DNA of 51,683 nucleotides from Circinella minor. Its lineage: Eukaryota; Mucoromycota; Mucoromycetes; Mucorales; Lichtheimiaceae. The stretch lies in NCBI GenBank assembly GCA_016758965.1, contig JAEPRB010000265.1, positions 1-51,683 of the forward strand, in the 5' to 3' direction. This document shows, in pieces, positions 1-10,426 of the stretch (within the stretch, counting starts at the first letter, position 1; every line of letters begins with the position of its first letter). The translations under genes were made by a program, and so were the position numbers. The notes under the pieces are model-generated. The model worked only from the letters and a program-made list of their open reading frames with translations, was not told the origin of the DNA and did not search any database.

Positions 1-131
1 ACATCATATGGATGACATTTTATCTGATCATTATAACTTAGATCAAGAATTCGATATAACGATAATTCGATATAACGATACACTTTTGGTCTGACGGGGT
101 GTATCGTTATAGCGAGCGGTGACAGTACTGT
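1..131. mobile_element. Terminal repeat of a pogo/Tigger-like DNA transposon
   Basis: A 13-base perfect inverted repeat (TATAACGATACAC near 71-83 and its complement near 99-111) lies beside two direct copies of TTCGATATAACGATA. Read on the minus strand, the segment begins TACAGTACTGTCACC and continues into CGCTATAACGATACACC. That resembles the ends of pogo/Tigger-like elements, which insert at TA and start with CAGT followed by CG(C/A)TATAACGA. I infer that this is one end of such an element, with the body and transposase lying to the left, outside the window. No transposase is visible here. The family call rests on the terminal motif alone. Confidence 0.4.
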
Positions 132-284
132 ATTCTCAAGTTTCGTATACCACTACCTGCCCATTGTCCATTCCATGCTTCTCAATTTATGCTCTTCGAA
201 TTTATAATTTTTTTTAACTTTGTCTTTAGCATCTCTTAGTTATACCCCTCTAATCCCCGACGTATAATTACTGTAAATAAAAAT

Positions 285-731
285 GTGCGGCAACACCGCC
301 CCTACAAAAAAAAAATTCTTGCGTATATTGAAGATAATACCAAGACTTGTTCAGCAAAGGAAACAACAATAGCAAATTGGGTCAAGGAGATAATGAAACA
401 AGCAGGTATTGACACTACCAAATACCCACCACATTCAATACGTTCAGCAGCCAGCACCAAGGCAGTAGAAAAAGGACACAGTATTGAACAAGTTAATGAA
501 CATGCGAATTGGGGTAGAAATGCTCAAACTTTTGAACGTTTTTATTATAAGCCAACAACAACACTTACTTTGGGATCACAAATTACCAATTCAATTTTTT
601 CTACGGAAAACCTTACCACATTGGAAGCCAGAGCGGAGACCAACAATCAAAATGTTGCCGAAGCGAAGGCTGAAAATGTGGTCAATACCCACCCTACTTC
701 TTGGTTTCATAATATTAGAAACTTATTTTAA
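285..731 (+). mobile_element. DIRS-like tyrosine recombinase, C-terminal remnant
   Basis: The reading frame opens at a GTG with no upstream ATG and encodes about 148 residues that resemble the C-terminal half of the tyrosine recombinases of DIRS-type retrotransposons. Visible motifs are PHSIRSAAST (the HxxR box) followed by NWGRNAQTFERFYYK, which holds the conserved Trp/His position and the Tyr nucleophile. The upstream half with the first catalytic Arg is missing, as are reverse transcriptase and RNase H, so this is a 5'-truncated piece. The last 30 codons overlap one arm of a long perfect inverted repeat, a structure expected at DIRS termini. A Crypton recombinase is a less likely alternative. 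Confidence 0.6.
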
Positions 732-900
732 TTCAATACACCACCCTTAAAAAAATTGAATATTATTATTATTAGCTACTTTGAAATATATAAGGAAGAA
801 AGAGATTATAAAATTATTATTATATTTATATGAAAAATAAAGCGCGGCTCGTGAGAGTATTTACCACATTTTCAGCCTTCGCTTCGGCAACATTTTGATT
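645..900. repeat. 37-base perfect inverted repeat at the DIRS-like terminus
   Basis: Positions 645-681 are exactly complementary to 864-900, and the match continues for several bases into the loop with one or two mismatches. The arms are separated by about 182 bases. The left arm lies inside the recombinase reading frame. DIRS retroelements carry inverted terminal repeats and an internal complementary region thought to serve circular replication intermediates, so the structure fits the neighbouring recombinase remnant. Confidence 0.75.
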
Positions 901-1357
901 TTTTTTTACATGTATTAATAAATAATACATCTAATATTAATAGAGATTAATTATAGTATGGTGGAGTGTAATTAGGGAAAATATATCAGGTGCCTGATAT
1001 CATTCCTTTATTATATTGTTTTTTTTTATATTTGTATAGTAGAGATTTAATAAAGTTGTTTAAGCTGTATAGTCTAATAGAGCTTCCTGGTCTTGGTTTT
1101 TGTAGGTGTCAAAAAAAAGATTTCTGCTTTATTTTTTTTTTTTTGGAGGGAAGGGGGGGGGGGTAGGAAAGCCAATACCAGCAGCTATTTCAAGAAGTTT
1201 CTTGATAATGATAATCGCGCTATTTTTATTTTCGTCTTTTTTTTTGAAGTTGGTGAAAAAGCGTCCTCATAACTTTTTAGTAACACCTGTTGGCAATGAC
1301 GCGATGAGTTGTAATGACATCATAATCACAGCAGTGCTATGGTATTTAAATGGTTGT
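901..1357. other. Non-coding stretch before the LRR gene
   Basis: AT-rich sequence with homopolymers, including a run of at least ten G at about 1152-1163. A reading frame stays open from 1106 into the LRR gene, but its first part is a low-complexity Phe/Leu-rich string and is unlikely to be coding. Nothing else is seen. Confidence 0.4.
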
Positions 1358-2305
1358 ATGGTCTCTTTTTACCAACAATCGGACGGAGAGGAACAAAAAT
1401 GTCCTCTTGAAACAGTTAATCTACCGTATCCTAACTTATCATATAGAAGCATTAACATTTTGGTAATTCTCTTCTCTTTCATCAATGACTAAAAAGTATT
1501 CTGATATTAAGCACCTAATCTCCTTTTTTTCTTTTCTTTAAAATAGAAAATCACACAACCTGCCGTCAATCGTTTATCTTACCTGGCAACGCTCAATCTC
1601 CAAAACAATCAGCTTACAACACTCCCTGCGGAACTATGGCAACTGACAGGGCTTCAAGAACTTAATATTTCCCGAAATCAAATCAAGTCGATACCACCAG
1701 AAATTGGATATCTTGTTAATCTGCGTGATTTTTATGCCTATAATAATCAAATCCAAGAACTACCAAGTCAGTTGGGTCGTTTGACAGATTTACGCGTACT
1801 TGATTTGACAGCAAATAAATTAAATTATCTTCCGGTCGAATTGCTAAGTTCAAACTTGAATAAGATTTGGGTAGACAAGAACGAACTGTTTAGTACCAAG
1901 AAAAATAATATGGATGGGTGGAAACAATGGCAGAAAAAAGAAGTATCATCATCAACAATTTATATCCCATCAACATCAGATGATATTTTGTCATTACGAT
2001 CTACATGTATACAAACTATAGGGGAGGCTATATTGGATGATCCTGATCAACAGGAAGCATTACAAGAGTCGTGTTTGACACAAGGAATGCTTGAACAGTT
2101 ATCAATCGATCCAAAATCAGCACCGCGTTGTTCCGTGTGTCAAAATATCATGTTCCATGATGACCTTTGGTTGATGCACTTTGATTCCTTTCTGAAATTG
2201 ACATCAGTTCCATTTTTACATCGTGCGTGTAGTCAAATATGTTGGACAAATCTTAGACTAAAGTTGCAAGTAGAAAAAATGATGGCGTGTAATAATATAA
2301 CTTAA
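1358..2305 (+). CDS. Leucine-rich-repeat protein with Cys-rich C-terminus
   Basis: Joined exons 1358-1462 and 1547-2305 (intron GTAATT...AATAG, phase 0) give about 287 residues. About five LRRs of the LxxLxLxxNxLxxLPxxL type run through residues ~45-155, for example LATLNLQNNQLTTLP, LQELNISRNQIKSIP and LRVLDLTANKLNYLP. The repeats probably form a protein-binding solenoid. No signal peptide or membrane segment is evident, so a cytosolic scaffold is likely. The C-terminal part holds RCSVCQ and HRACSQICW, a possible metal-binding Cys/His cluster. The start is uncertain: in-frame ATGs also exist at 1208 and 1304. I chose 1358 because upstream codons are low complexity. The precise function is unknown. 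Confidence 0.7.
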
Positions 2306-2541
2306 ACTTTTTTTTTCATACTCACCTACCGACACCCCACTTCTTAATAACTTTATTAACTTTTTGTACATATTTATCTTTCTTTTTCCCTCCCTTTTTT
2401 TTCGTTCATTTATTCATTATAATAAAACAGTTTGAAATATTTAATTTGCAGCTATAACTTATATAAATATCATAAAATATAAGATAAGTTGAATGGAGAA
2501 GAAAAGGAAACATAGAAAAAGGATAATATTAAATTTCACAT

Positions 2542-4634
2542 CTATCGACAATATACAAGAACATCACCACGGCGTCTCCAATCATCATGAAAATGACTAT
2601 TAAAGAAACGAGCGCATTCACGATACCCACTCTCTGTAAACGTCTCTTTTATCTTTGCATCATCTATTTTCAGCAAGTTTTCAAATAAAACAAGATGTGT
2701 AGGCCATGGACGTTCAGGTTGTCCAATTTCTTTTTCTAGAAACAAAACTGGATTAGCATAAAAGCGATCAGCCTCATCAATATAGTCTTCTTCATTACTA
2801 TGTAAAGGTGGTTCACAAGTAAGAAACCACATATCGACATCCGATCGATGAACAACTGATTGCCAAGGAGTTGAATGGCATGGCATTAACACACCAACGG
2901 AATGTACCGAAGAATTATTGGCTTGATCTCGAATCCACAACATGACATCGGTTACGCCCCGTTGATGCCAAAGTGACAGGTAGAGTGCCATAGGTACTTG
3001 TGTTATCATTAATGCAATAGCAGATAGTTTGCGCCACCGGGTAGGTATATTAGATAGACCATTAGCAACAAATATTAACATGAGAGGAACAACGGGAAAA
3101 ATGAATCGAAATTCTTTATGTGACAAGAGACTATATACACCCAGTAACCATATAATAAGGTGACCTAAGGATCGTGCATCTTTTGCTTTGTTTGGGGTAC
3201 AGCGATATCCGTAAAGTGCAAAGGGAAGCATGGTTGTCAAAATAACTGGTACACCCTGTGAAATGTACCAATGCCAAGGGTGAACACCATAAATCAGTGA
3301 TATCGATTGTAAGACATTGATTTTGAAAAAGTTGATGGGTGTTAGAACTAGTTTTTCCACGTTAAACTCTTTAGAATAAATAAAAGTATCCAGAGCGATA
3401 TTGGCTGCGAGAATGATTGCCCTATACAAGTAATTTTTTTTTAATTTTCCACATTAGACTGTCCTCCTTTTATTTGAATTACTCTTTGCATTACATTAAC
3501 TCAGAATATTTTTACTTACACTATAATTGCAGCATTTAACAAAACAGAAATCCGACGACCTGAAGATCGAACCGCAAGTTGTAGACCGGTAAAGATCCAT
3601 ATTAATGCATTTGTTGGGCGCATAACGCATGCAAGAGATGCCCATAAGAGTGAAATGCGATAATTTCTAGCATATGGTATATTAAAAAGAAAGTTACACT
3701 GGTACACTCCCCTCAGTATCCTCAACTTTATAGAAATAATCTTACTTTATCCAGCTATTATCGGAGAAATTTGTTACAGTGGATGGCCAATAGTTCAAGG
3801 CAATGACAGTAAACATTGTTTCAACAGTGTTAGACAAAGTGCGTGCGGCTATAAAAAAGTTATACCACGAACATAAAGTAATAAATAACTATATCGTATA
3901 TAAAATAATGTCAATTGGCAATTTTTCAAATATAATCATATGCCTCTAAAATGCTATTTTATCCTGTAAACAAACGGTAAACATACCAGATAAGGTGCAA
4001 TGGTATTTCCCATGACACGCTTTCCTAATGAATAAGTTGCATAATCTATCACTGCTGCCATACTTGCTTGGAATAATTTTGGGGCTAGAATCTACTTATC
4101 AATTAGAATGTTTACTTTTGTTTCTATAGTGAATATGTTGTTGTAACCTACCAATAGACGTGTCTCATCTAGTTGCAACCAAGCAAGTAACTTATATATT
4201 ATGGCAAACATAATTGGATGAGCATAACTACGAATTCTAGAATTCCACTCCCAAGTTAAATACCCATATGTGCATTATGTTGGTTAAGGATTTTATCATC
4301 ATCATCACTCTCACTTTCTCTTTCTCTAGCTACGATTAAGAATTTTTTTTAAAAGAAAAGGATATCCAAAAACCATGTTGTGTGCGACTTCTTGTGATTG
4401 CCAGTATTCATCTGGGTTATCAAATGTACGTGTAAAATAGGCGTTGACAAGTCGAAAAATCAAACAAAGTGAAAATACAAAAATACGTGAACCTTTGGTC
4501 GATTGTTGATCGCCTGCGGCGATGACGGCTGGTGCAGGTTTCGTTATTTCTGGAATAGCTTGGGTATTGTCATTATATGGTTTACTAGAATTAAGTGGAT
4601 TGCGCCTTCGTATTTTTTGCTGTTCTGTTGTCAT
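2542..4634 (-). CDS. GPI10: GPI mannosyltransferase 3 (PIG-B/Gpi10), possibly frame-broken
   Basis: An ER enzyme of glycosyltransferase family GT22 that adds the third mannose to the GPI anchor precursor. Exons: 4634-4366, 4269-4152, 4091-3987, 3890-3746, 3666-3520, 3421-2542. Family signatures are FDNPDEYWQSQEVAHNMVFG near the N-terminus (catalytic Asp-Glu in the first luminal loop), TWEWNSRIRSYAHP, TLSNTVETM, ACVMRPTNALIW, HPWHWYISQGVP, LSHKEFRFIFP and a C-terminal HDDWRRRGDVLVY. The expected size, about 553 residues, equals human PIG-B. The first intron (4365-4270) is U12-type AT-AC. In exon 4 the frame reading LCSWYNFFIAARTL and the frame reading TLSNTVETM differ by two bases at about 3838-3846, so the gene as written does not translate through. 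This is either a sequence indel or a mutation. Confidence 0.85.
4270..4365 (-). other. U12-type AT-AC intron in GPI10
   Basis: On the minus strand the intron starts ATATCCTTTT, a perfect minor-spliceosome 5' site. It contains ATCCTTAAC (the U12 branch site consensus is TTCCTTAAC) and ends GCAC 14 bases after the branch adenosine. Length is 96 bases. Splicing AT to AC joins exon 1 and exon 2 to give VFGYGYLTWEW, exactly the family motif. No GT-AG choice does this: an in-frame stop lies just upstream of the joined exon, and no AG sits near the required acceptor. Confidence 0.92.
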
Positions 4635-4862
4635 TGAAAAGAGTCAAGATGGAGAAAAAGAAGAAAAAAGTATTAAATTGACTGTTTTGCTTATATGCGA
4701 TTTATATACGTGTCACGTGTATATGAAAGATTCGCCTTGACCTAAATAGCTTCTCCGCTTTTTTTTTTAGACACTGCTTTTTCTTGTTGCATCTCTACGC
4801 AAAATTTTATTTTTATTTCATTGCGATCCAATTTTGTAATCAGTAAAATCTTCTTAATAATC
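4635..4862. promoter_or_regulatory. Shared divergent promoter region GPI10/pinin
   Basis: This 228-base interval separates two divergently transcribed start codons. It holds a palindromic CACGTG at 4714-4719, an E-box-type site bound by bHLH factors in fungi, and a run of T at about 4760-4769. Regulation by such a factor is only inferred. Confidence 0.35.
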
Positions 4863-5914
4863 ATGGTTAAATCTAGTATCGTCGTACCGTCACAAATTGC
4901 AAACTCGTCAGCACAAAAACGATCGGTAGATCAAGAAGATAATAATAACGGTAATGCTCTCAATGAGCCCACCGTTGAAACAGGAACAAGCGGATCCCAA
5001 GAGGTATGACACTATTTTGTATTAAGAATGCTATAACGTAAACAAAAAAGAAATGGTTTATTACCCTTGATCTAAACCGATAGAATTGATATAAATAAAA
5101 TAGAGCAAGAAACCACGGTTGGAAATGAATGCAGACAGTAGAGGACGAGGTCAACGTATGTTTGGAGTGTTATTAGGGACCTTGAATAAATTCAAAGATG
5201 ATAGTAAACAGAAGTCAGACGCAGTAAGTAATAATATATATATATATATATTGATAAAGTCAACAATGTAAATAATAACTAATTTATAAAAATATATATT
5301 ATATACTTTCTAGGAGAGAAAAAGAGCAGAAATTGATTCGAAGTTACATGAAAAGCTTGCTAATGAGAAAAAAGAATTATCGGAAAAATTGCATGCTGAT
5401 AAACAACGTCGAGATCGAGAAACAACGTTACTGAAAAAAAGAGAAGAGCGAATGATAGAAGAGAAGCGTGTATGTTTATAATATATATGTATATATGTTG
5501 AACGGACGATATGATCTGGATGAATTCTTTTTCTTAACTCGCACATATACGTTTATATAGGATGCCACATGTGTAAAACAAAAAGAATATTTAGCGAACT
5601 ATATTAAAACCAAAACGGAACCTCGATTATGTTATCGTCCAAAGAAACTTACAAAAGAGCTTGAAAAACAAATTGATGAACAGATGGAATCTGCAAGGGA
5701 GGAACGTAAGATATACGAATTTCGTGAAGAAGAACGTATGAAGGAAGAAGAATCAGAGGATGAATTAGCAGTGGAAGCGGAAGAAAAATGTCAGCAAGAC
5801 GATGACGATCAACGAAACAAAACAGAAGGGCGAGAAGAAGAAGAAAAAGAGCTCACTCCACGTCTTGAATCTCCTACCCCAGAAGATGTAGTAGTAGCTG
5901 ATCGAGATGATTAA
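4863..5914 (+). CDS. Pinin/SDK/MemA-domain protein (splicing-associated)
   Basis: Exons 4863-5003, 5104-5223, 5314-5469 and 5561-5914, all phase-0 joins, give 256 residues. After an acidic/polar N-terminus the pinin signature follows: SKKPRLEMN, then RGQRMFGVLLGTLNKFK (residues ~55-72). A long charged helix ELSEKLHADKQRRDRE, probably coiled coil, comes next, then YIKTKTEPRLCYRPKKL (residues ~150-165), a conserved pinin stretch. The C-terminus is an acidic Glu/Asp-rich tail. Pinin is a nuclear protein that works with SR proteins and the exon-junction complex in splicing. The length is short compared with animal pinin, which has a long RS tail, but usual for fungi. The second exon starts at 5104, since this is the only acceptor that keeps both the phase and the KKPRL motif. 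Confidence 0.88.
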
Positions 5915-6463
5915 ATAATCGTAATTATCAACTTTTTAATATTTCAACTTTTATAAAAAAAAAATATTCAATTTTTTCTTTTATGTGTTGTTATGGATAC
6001 CAAAAAAAAAAGCAACGACAAAAATTAAATAAATAAGTAAAAATCGAATTGAAAGTATCATCAGCTTGTAGTGTCTTTTTTACTGATAATGAATGTACAA
6101 AAGAAGAGAAAAGAAGAAATAAGGAAACGAAAAGGAAAAACAAAAGGGAGAAGAAAAGAAAAGAAGAAAGCGAACAAAATAGTTAATAATTGAGTGAAAA
6201 TTATTACAAATTCACACAAAAAAAAAAAATGAAAAAATGAAGTGAAAAGAAAAATTACTTTTTTTTTGTGCAGTTCTTTTTACTTATACAAGTCGGGATA
6301 ATATGATTAATAAAATTTGTTTCGACATGCATCTTGAAGTGTTTTAGGTGATGAATCACGATGATTTTGTTATGTTGTTTTGAAAAAAAAATGTTGATTG
6401 TTTGTCATTGTTAGTTGCAGTTTGTTGTTTGTTTGTTGTATATGGGGTATACGTTAATTTTTT
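5915..6463. other. Convergent 3' intergenic region
   Basis: A purine-rich, A-rich interval between the ends of the pinin gene and the PUF gene. It probably contains the two 3' UTRs and polyadenylation sites (AATAAA-like strings near 6028 and 6308). No coding signal is seen. Confidence 0.5.
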
Positions 6464-9400
6464 TTATTGATTATCTCCACTAATTTTTGCTGTTGTTGAT
6501 TGCTGTTTATTATTGCCGTCATTTGTTGTATTATTGTCATCATCATTATCATTGTCGTCATTACTATTATTATTTCTATTAACATCCTCCTCCTCATCTT
6601 TATCATTATTTATACTATCATCATTATTATTGTTATTATCGTGATCACCACCATCCAGGGCGAGCAATTCATCTAGTAGCTTCTTGTGACCAGCGCCCTG
6701 TGGATTATTAAGCAATGGTCGGATTTGATCACTCAAATGATCTCGTTCTTCTGTAGAAATAAACGAGCTTGAAAGGATCTTTTGAATCAATGAAACACCA
6801 CGTACTTGGTCGGCAAGAATTTCTTCTAATGTCTTTTCATTGGTCAGGCCAAGTAGGATTATCTCTCGAGCTTGCATATCATGGTTTTGGTTGAATAACT
6901 TAAGAATCATTTGAGAACCAAGTTTATGAGTTGCCATTTGGGTAAGTTGTGGAACAAGACGGCTAGCCAACATACTATAACGGTTTTCCAGATTGGATGA
7001 ATCAATGAGCCAGGATAATAAAAGAGCTCCATTGGCATTCATAGCAAGTGACACTGCATTTTGTATGAGAGCTGCTGCAACGAATTTCTATAGTTATAAA
7101 GATAGGATGAGTTTTTTTTTGTATAAAATTCAAAGAGAGAAAGCTGGAGGGGAGAATGAAACATAATTTACCTGCTGTTGAACAGTAATACTTTGATTTT
7201 CGAGTGTGCCACGCATGGCTCGAGCACCAAAACGTCCTTGTGCCACGTTAAGCAATTTCTCTACGATGGCATCAAAAATAAATTGGTTGTTTCCATCACC
7301 GAGTCGCAAACAGCACTGTACAGCGTAGTTGCCAAATTGATCCAAAAGAAGCGGTGGAACATAGGGTTTAAGGTGCAAGCAAACAAGACGGACCTAAATA
7401 ATATATTGTTATTACACAAAAAATGGTTATATTTTTAGTTTATTCTCTTTTTCTCTATTTTTTTTTCGCTCAATTAAATTTGTTTTTTTTCTTACCTGGT
7501 CAGGTGATCTAATTGTATCGATGATTTTTTGTGCAGCCCAAGTACCGTTCTTATGAATACCAATAGCTGCCAAATGAGGAGCAATGTGTTCCAGCATTGC
7601 TGTCTTTGTTTCTTCGGTACATTTCTCAAATAAGCGTTGAACAACAGTGTTTCCGATATAATCTATCATACGTATAATGGCGGGGCAAAATTAGGGAAAA
7701 ATCTTTTTTTACCCCCAACAAATCCCCTCCCTTCATCCTCCTTCTTTTAATATCTTAAGTCCATATCCATTGGACACAAAGAGCCAAATAGAACTTACCA
7801 CTACTAAGTTCAGCGATTTCATCTAAACAATCATATGCAATTGCTTCCACCTCTTTAGTTCCTTCTGTAGCGTTATCAAGTTTTTTCCTAATTTCGCGTA
7901 ATCGGCTTGCGTCGAATTTTCTATTAGCTCCTAATTCAGGCACAGGTGGGATAGAATCGAAATAATTAGAAGTTGCTTCCAGTGCTATAAATAATAATAT
8001 GATAAGTTAGTATATATATATATATATATATATTAACAATGTACTAATGAATTATTTTCCCTTGTTCCCTCTTTCCCTCCTCTTTCCCTCCTCTTTATTT
8101 CTTCTTTTTTTTTTCTTGTACATATATATTAACTCCTTGATAATTAATATATCTTCATTGAGAACCATCATAACATCATTATTATTTTTACCTGTTACAA
8201 GATTAATAGATGATTCATCGGCACCAAATTGTTTCATAATATCCCAAAGATCTGCAAGCCAAGACTCCCCATCATTGACTGTCGCACGGTCATTACTGGT
8301 CTGTAATTTAGTACCACCAGAACCGTTGTTTGAGACACCATCAGCTGAATTAGATTTGGCAGGTGGAACCTTGGCAAATCCAACCCGAATACCAGTAAAA
8401 CCTTGTACACCGATTTCATTTTGCAATAAAGCATCGCGTGCCTTGGAAGCATTTTCAACATATTCAAAGTTGACAAAGCCACAATTCTTATGAGAAAGAA
8501 CACGAACTGATTCAATAGTACCAAAGGATGAAAATATATGAAGTAAAGTGGATGGTGCTGTTCCTGGTGGTATATTGCCCAACCCTAAAAAAGGCAAATT
8601 GCACAAATTAATAAACCCTTATTTTTATAATAATAATAATTACTTTTTTTCGTCCCGTCCCCCTTTCTCTCGGCACACACATTCTTTTGTCTCCTTTTTT
8701 ACTCTTCACAAGAAAACAAAACAGAAAAATAAAACCAATTACTTACAAAGAGCACGTGTAGGTTGATGAGCTGTAGTATCAGGTACAGCCGCATCTGCTC
8801 TTCCAAAACCAATGCGCACAATACAATTACCAACACGGCCGCCGAGTCTTCCAAGCACTTCTTCTTTAGCTCGAATAGCATCTTCAACATGGAAAAAGTT
8901 AACAAAAGCACATTCTTTTTCCAAAAGTAATCGAACACTTTCAATATGACCAAACGATGAAAATAGATGGGTCAAATTATCAACACTGACGGTAGCATCT
9001 ATATTACCAATCCAAAGAGAACGTGTTGCTGCTTGAGTAGGTGTGCTTGTTGATGGTGCCATTTGTACTTGATGGTTACGGAAAGTAGGTGTAGACTGAC
9101 TAAAATGCAAATAAGGCTATCGTAAAAAATAATAAAAAAAATTTAGTTATCTTAAATAACTTCAAATAATAAAAACTGTTTCTCTGTTTTTTTACAACTT
9201 GGATAACAACACTCCGATCCCATTCAGTTGAATAAATAATAATTTCTGTTGTTTACCTCTGCAGGTCCATTGCCATTTGCAAACGCACCGGATTCTTGAT
9301 AATGATCGGCTGCTGATGTCGACGTATCTGGATAAGTTTGTTTTTGCAACATATTAGCGAGTAATTCCGAATCACCAAGTGATAACGAGTTATCTCCTTG

Positions 9401-10426
9401 CTGTGATTGGTTTTTAAGTGAATCGCCATAAGGAAAATCACTTCCTTCATCCGACAACGTTTCTAAACGTTGCATTTGCCACAATGAAGATGGTACAGGT
9501 GGTGGATTGACTGAGCGTCCATAATCCATACGACCCATACTGGATGCTCGAGGTCTATTCTGTTGTTGTACTACTGTAAGATTATCCAATGGATTGGGAA
9601 AAGTGCGAGAAATAGTGCTTGCGCGTGTTCGGGTAGCAACATGGATAGAAGGAGATGATACAGCAGTTGTTGCAGGCTCCTGATATCTTACTGTTGCATT
9701 AACTGAATAAGAACGACTTCGATTTCCTGACAATAGAGATCGTTGTGCTGGAATATGTATTTCGGCCGACTGTTGTTGTTGTTGATGATGATGTTGTAAT
9801 TGATCCTGTTGATGGTATAGACCATTGGTGGTTCCTGTAGATACCGGAGTACCATTACCATTTTCACCGCCCATAGCTCTATCATCTTCTAAACCTAATG
9901 ATCTAAGCGTTCGTGCAATACTAAAGTCATTGTCACCACGCAACAATTGTTCAGTCGAAGGGGAAGGTAGTGATGAATTTTGTCCCTGTTGTCCTTGCTG
10001 CTGCCCTTGTTGAGATCCATTGGTACCCTCTCTATCCATTGAAGACCATGATGAGCCAAAAACAGAGTTATCAAAAGATAAATTCATGGGCGGTGGAACT
10101 GGTAAATTCAAAGAACCAGAACGATGTCGTGTATCAACAGCAGCAGCGGCAGCTGCAACAGCTGCTGATGGACGTAAAAGCGGAGATCGGTGGGCTCGCT
10201 CTTCGGGCATGTGTACAAGCGACGGCATCGTTCCTGCACGCGCCCGTCGCATCGGCAAGGTAGGTCGACTACTATCCATGGAAGAAGTAGTTGGGATATC
10301 TGTATGGTGATAAGCAGTCGTTGAAGTTGTTGTTGCTTTTGTATGTGCGTTTCGTAAAAAACTAAGTGAACTAGGTAACGATGGGTCTAGAACCTGGTCC
10401 AAGTAGCTCATGCCTGGTTGTGACAT
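6464..10426 (-). CDS. RRM plus Pumilio-repeat RNA-binding protein (Jsn1/Puf2 type)
   Basis: Exons 10426-9257, 9095-8747, 8584-8192, 7984-7799, 7662-7496, 7393-7172, 7087-6464 give about 1036 residues, close to yeast Jsn1 (Puf1). Residues 1-390 are low-complexity Ser/Gln/Asn-rich. RRM1 (~407-490) contains LWIGNIDATVS and CAFVNFF. RRM2 (~507-590) contains WLGNIPPG and CGFVNFEY. PUF repeats occupy ~690-960, with repeat cores NTVVQ, NGTWAAQ, NYAVQ, GARAM, NGALLLS and GSQM. An Asp/Asn-rich tail ends the protein. PUF proteins bind 3' UTRs and control mRNA decay and localisation. Jsn1 family members link mRNAs to mitochondria and the actin machinery in yeast. An open in-frame stretch precedes the ATG but has no earlier ATG, and a GTAAGT near 10905 suggests a 5' UTR intron. 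Confidence 0.88.

Noticed and set aside
1106..1357. An extended N-terminus of the LRR protein with a hydrophobic leader
   Set aside because: The open stretch is produced by T and G homopolymers, and the first part starts with GTG. A later ATG is more credible, though 1304 cannot be excluded.
3967..3986. Alternative donor GTTTGT in GPI10 intron 3 that would avoid the frame break
   Set aside because: It would skip LCSWYNFFIAARTL, which matches the family, and leave an odd RTHTLSN instead of RTLSN. Kept only as a fallback.
4270..4365. A conventional GT-AG intron for GPI10 intron 1, for example GTTTTTGGATAT as donor
   Set aside because: It would delete VFGY, and no AG acceptor lies between the in-frame stop and the GYLTWEW codons. 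AT-AC with U12 signals fits everything.
9825..10310. Plus-strand frames opposite the PUF gene N-terminus
   Set aside because: Low-complexity antisense shadows of the Gln/Ser-rich exon.
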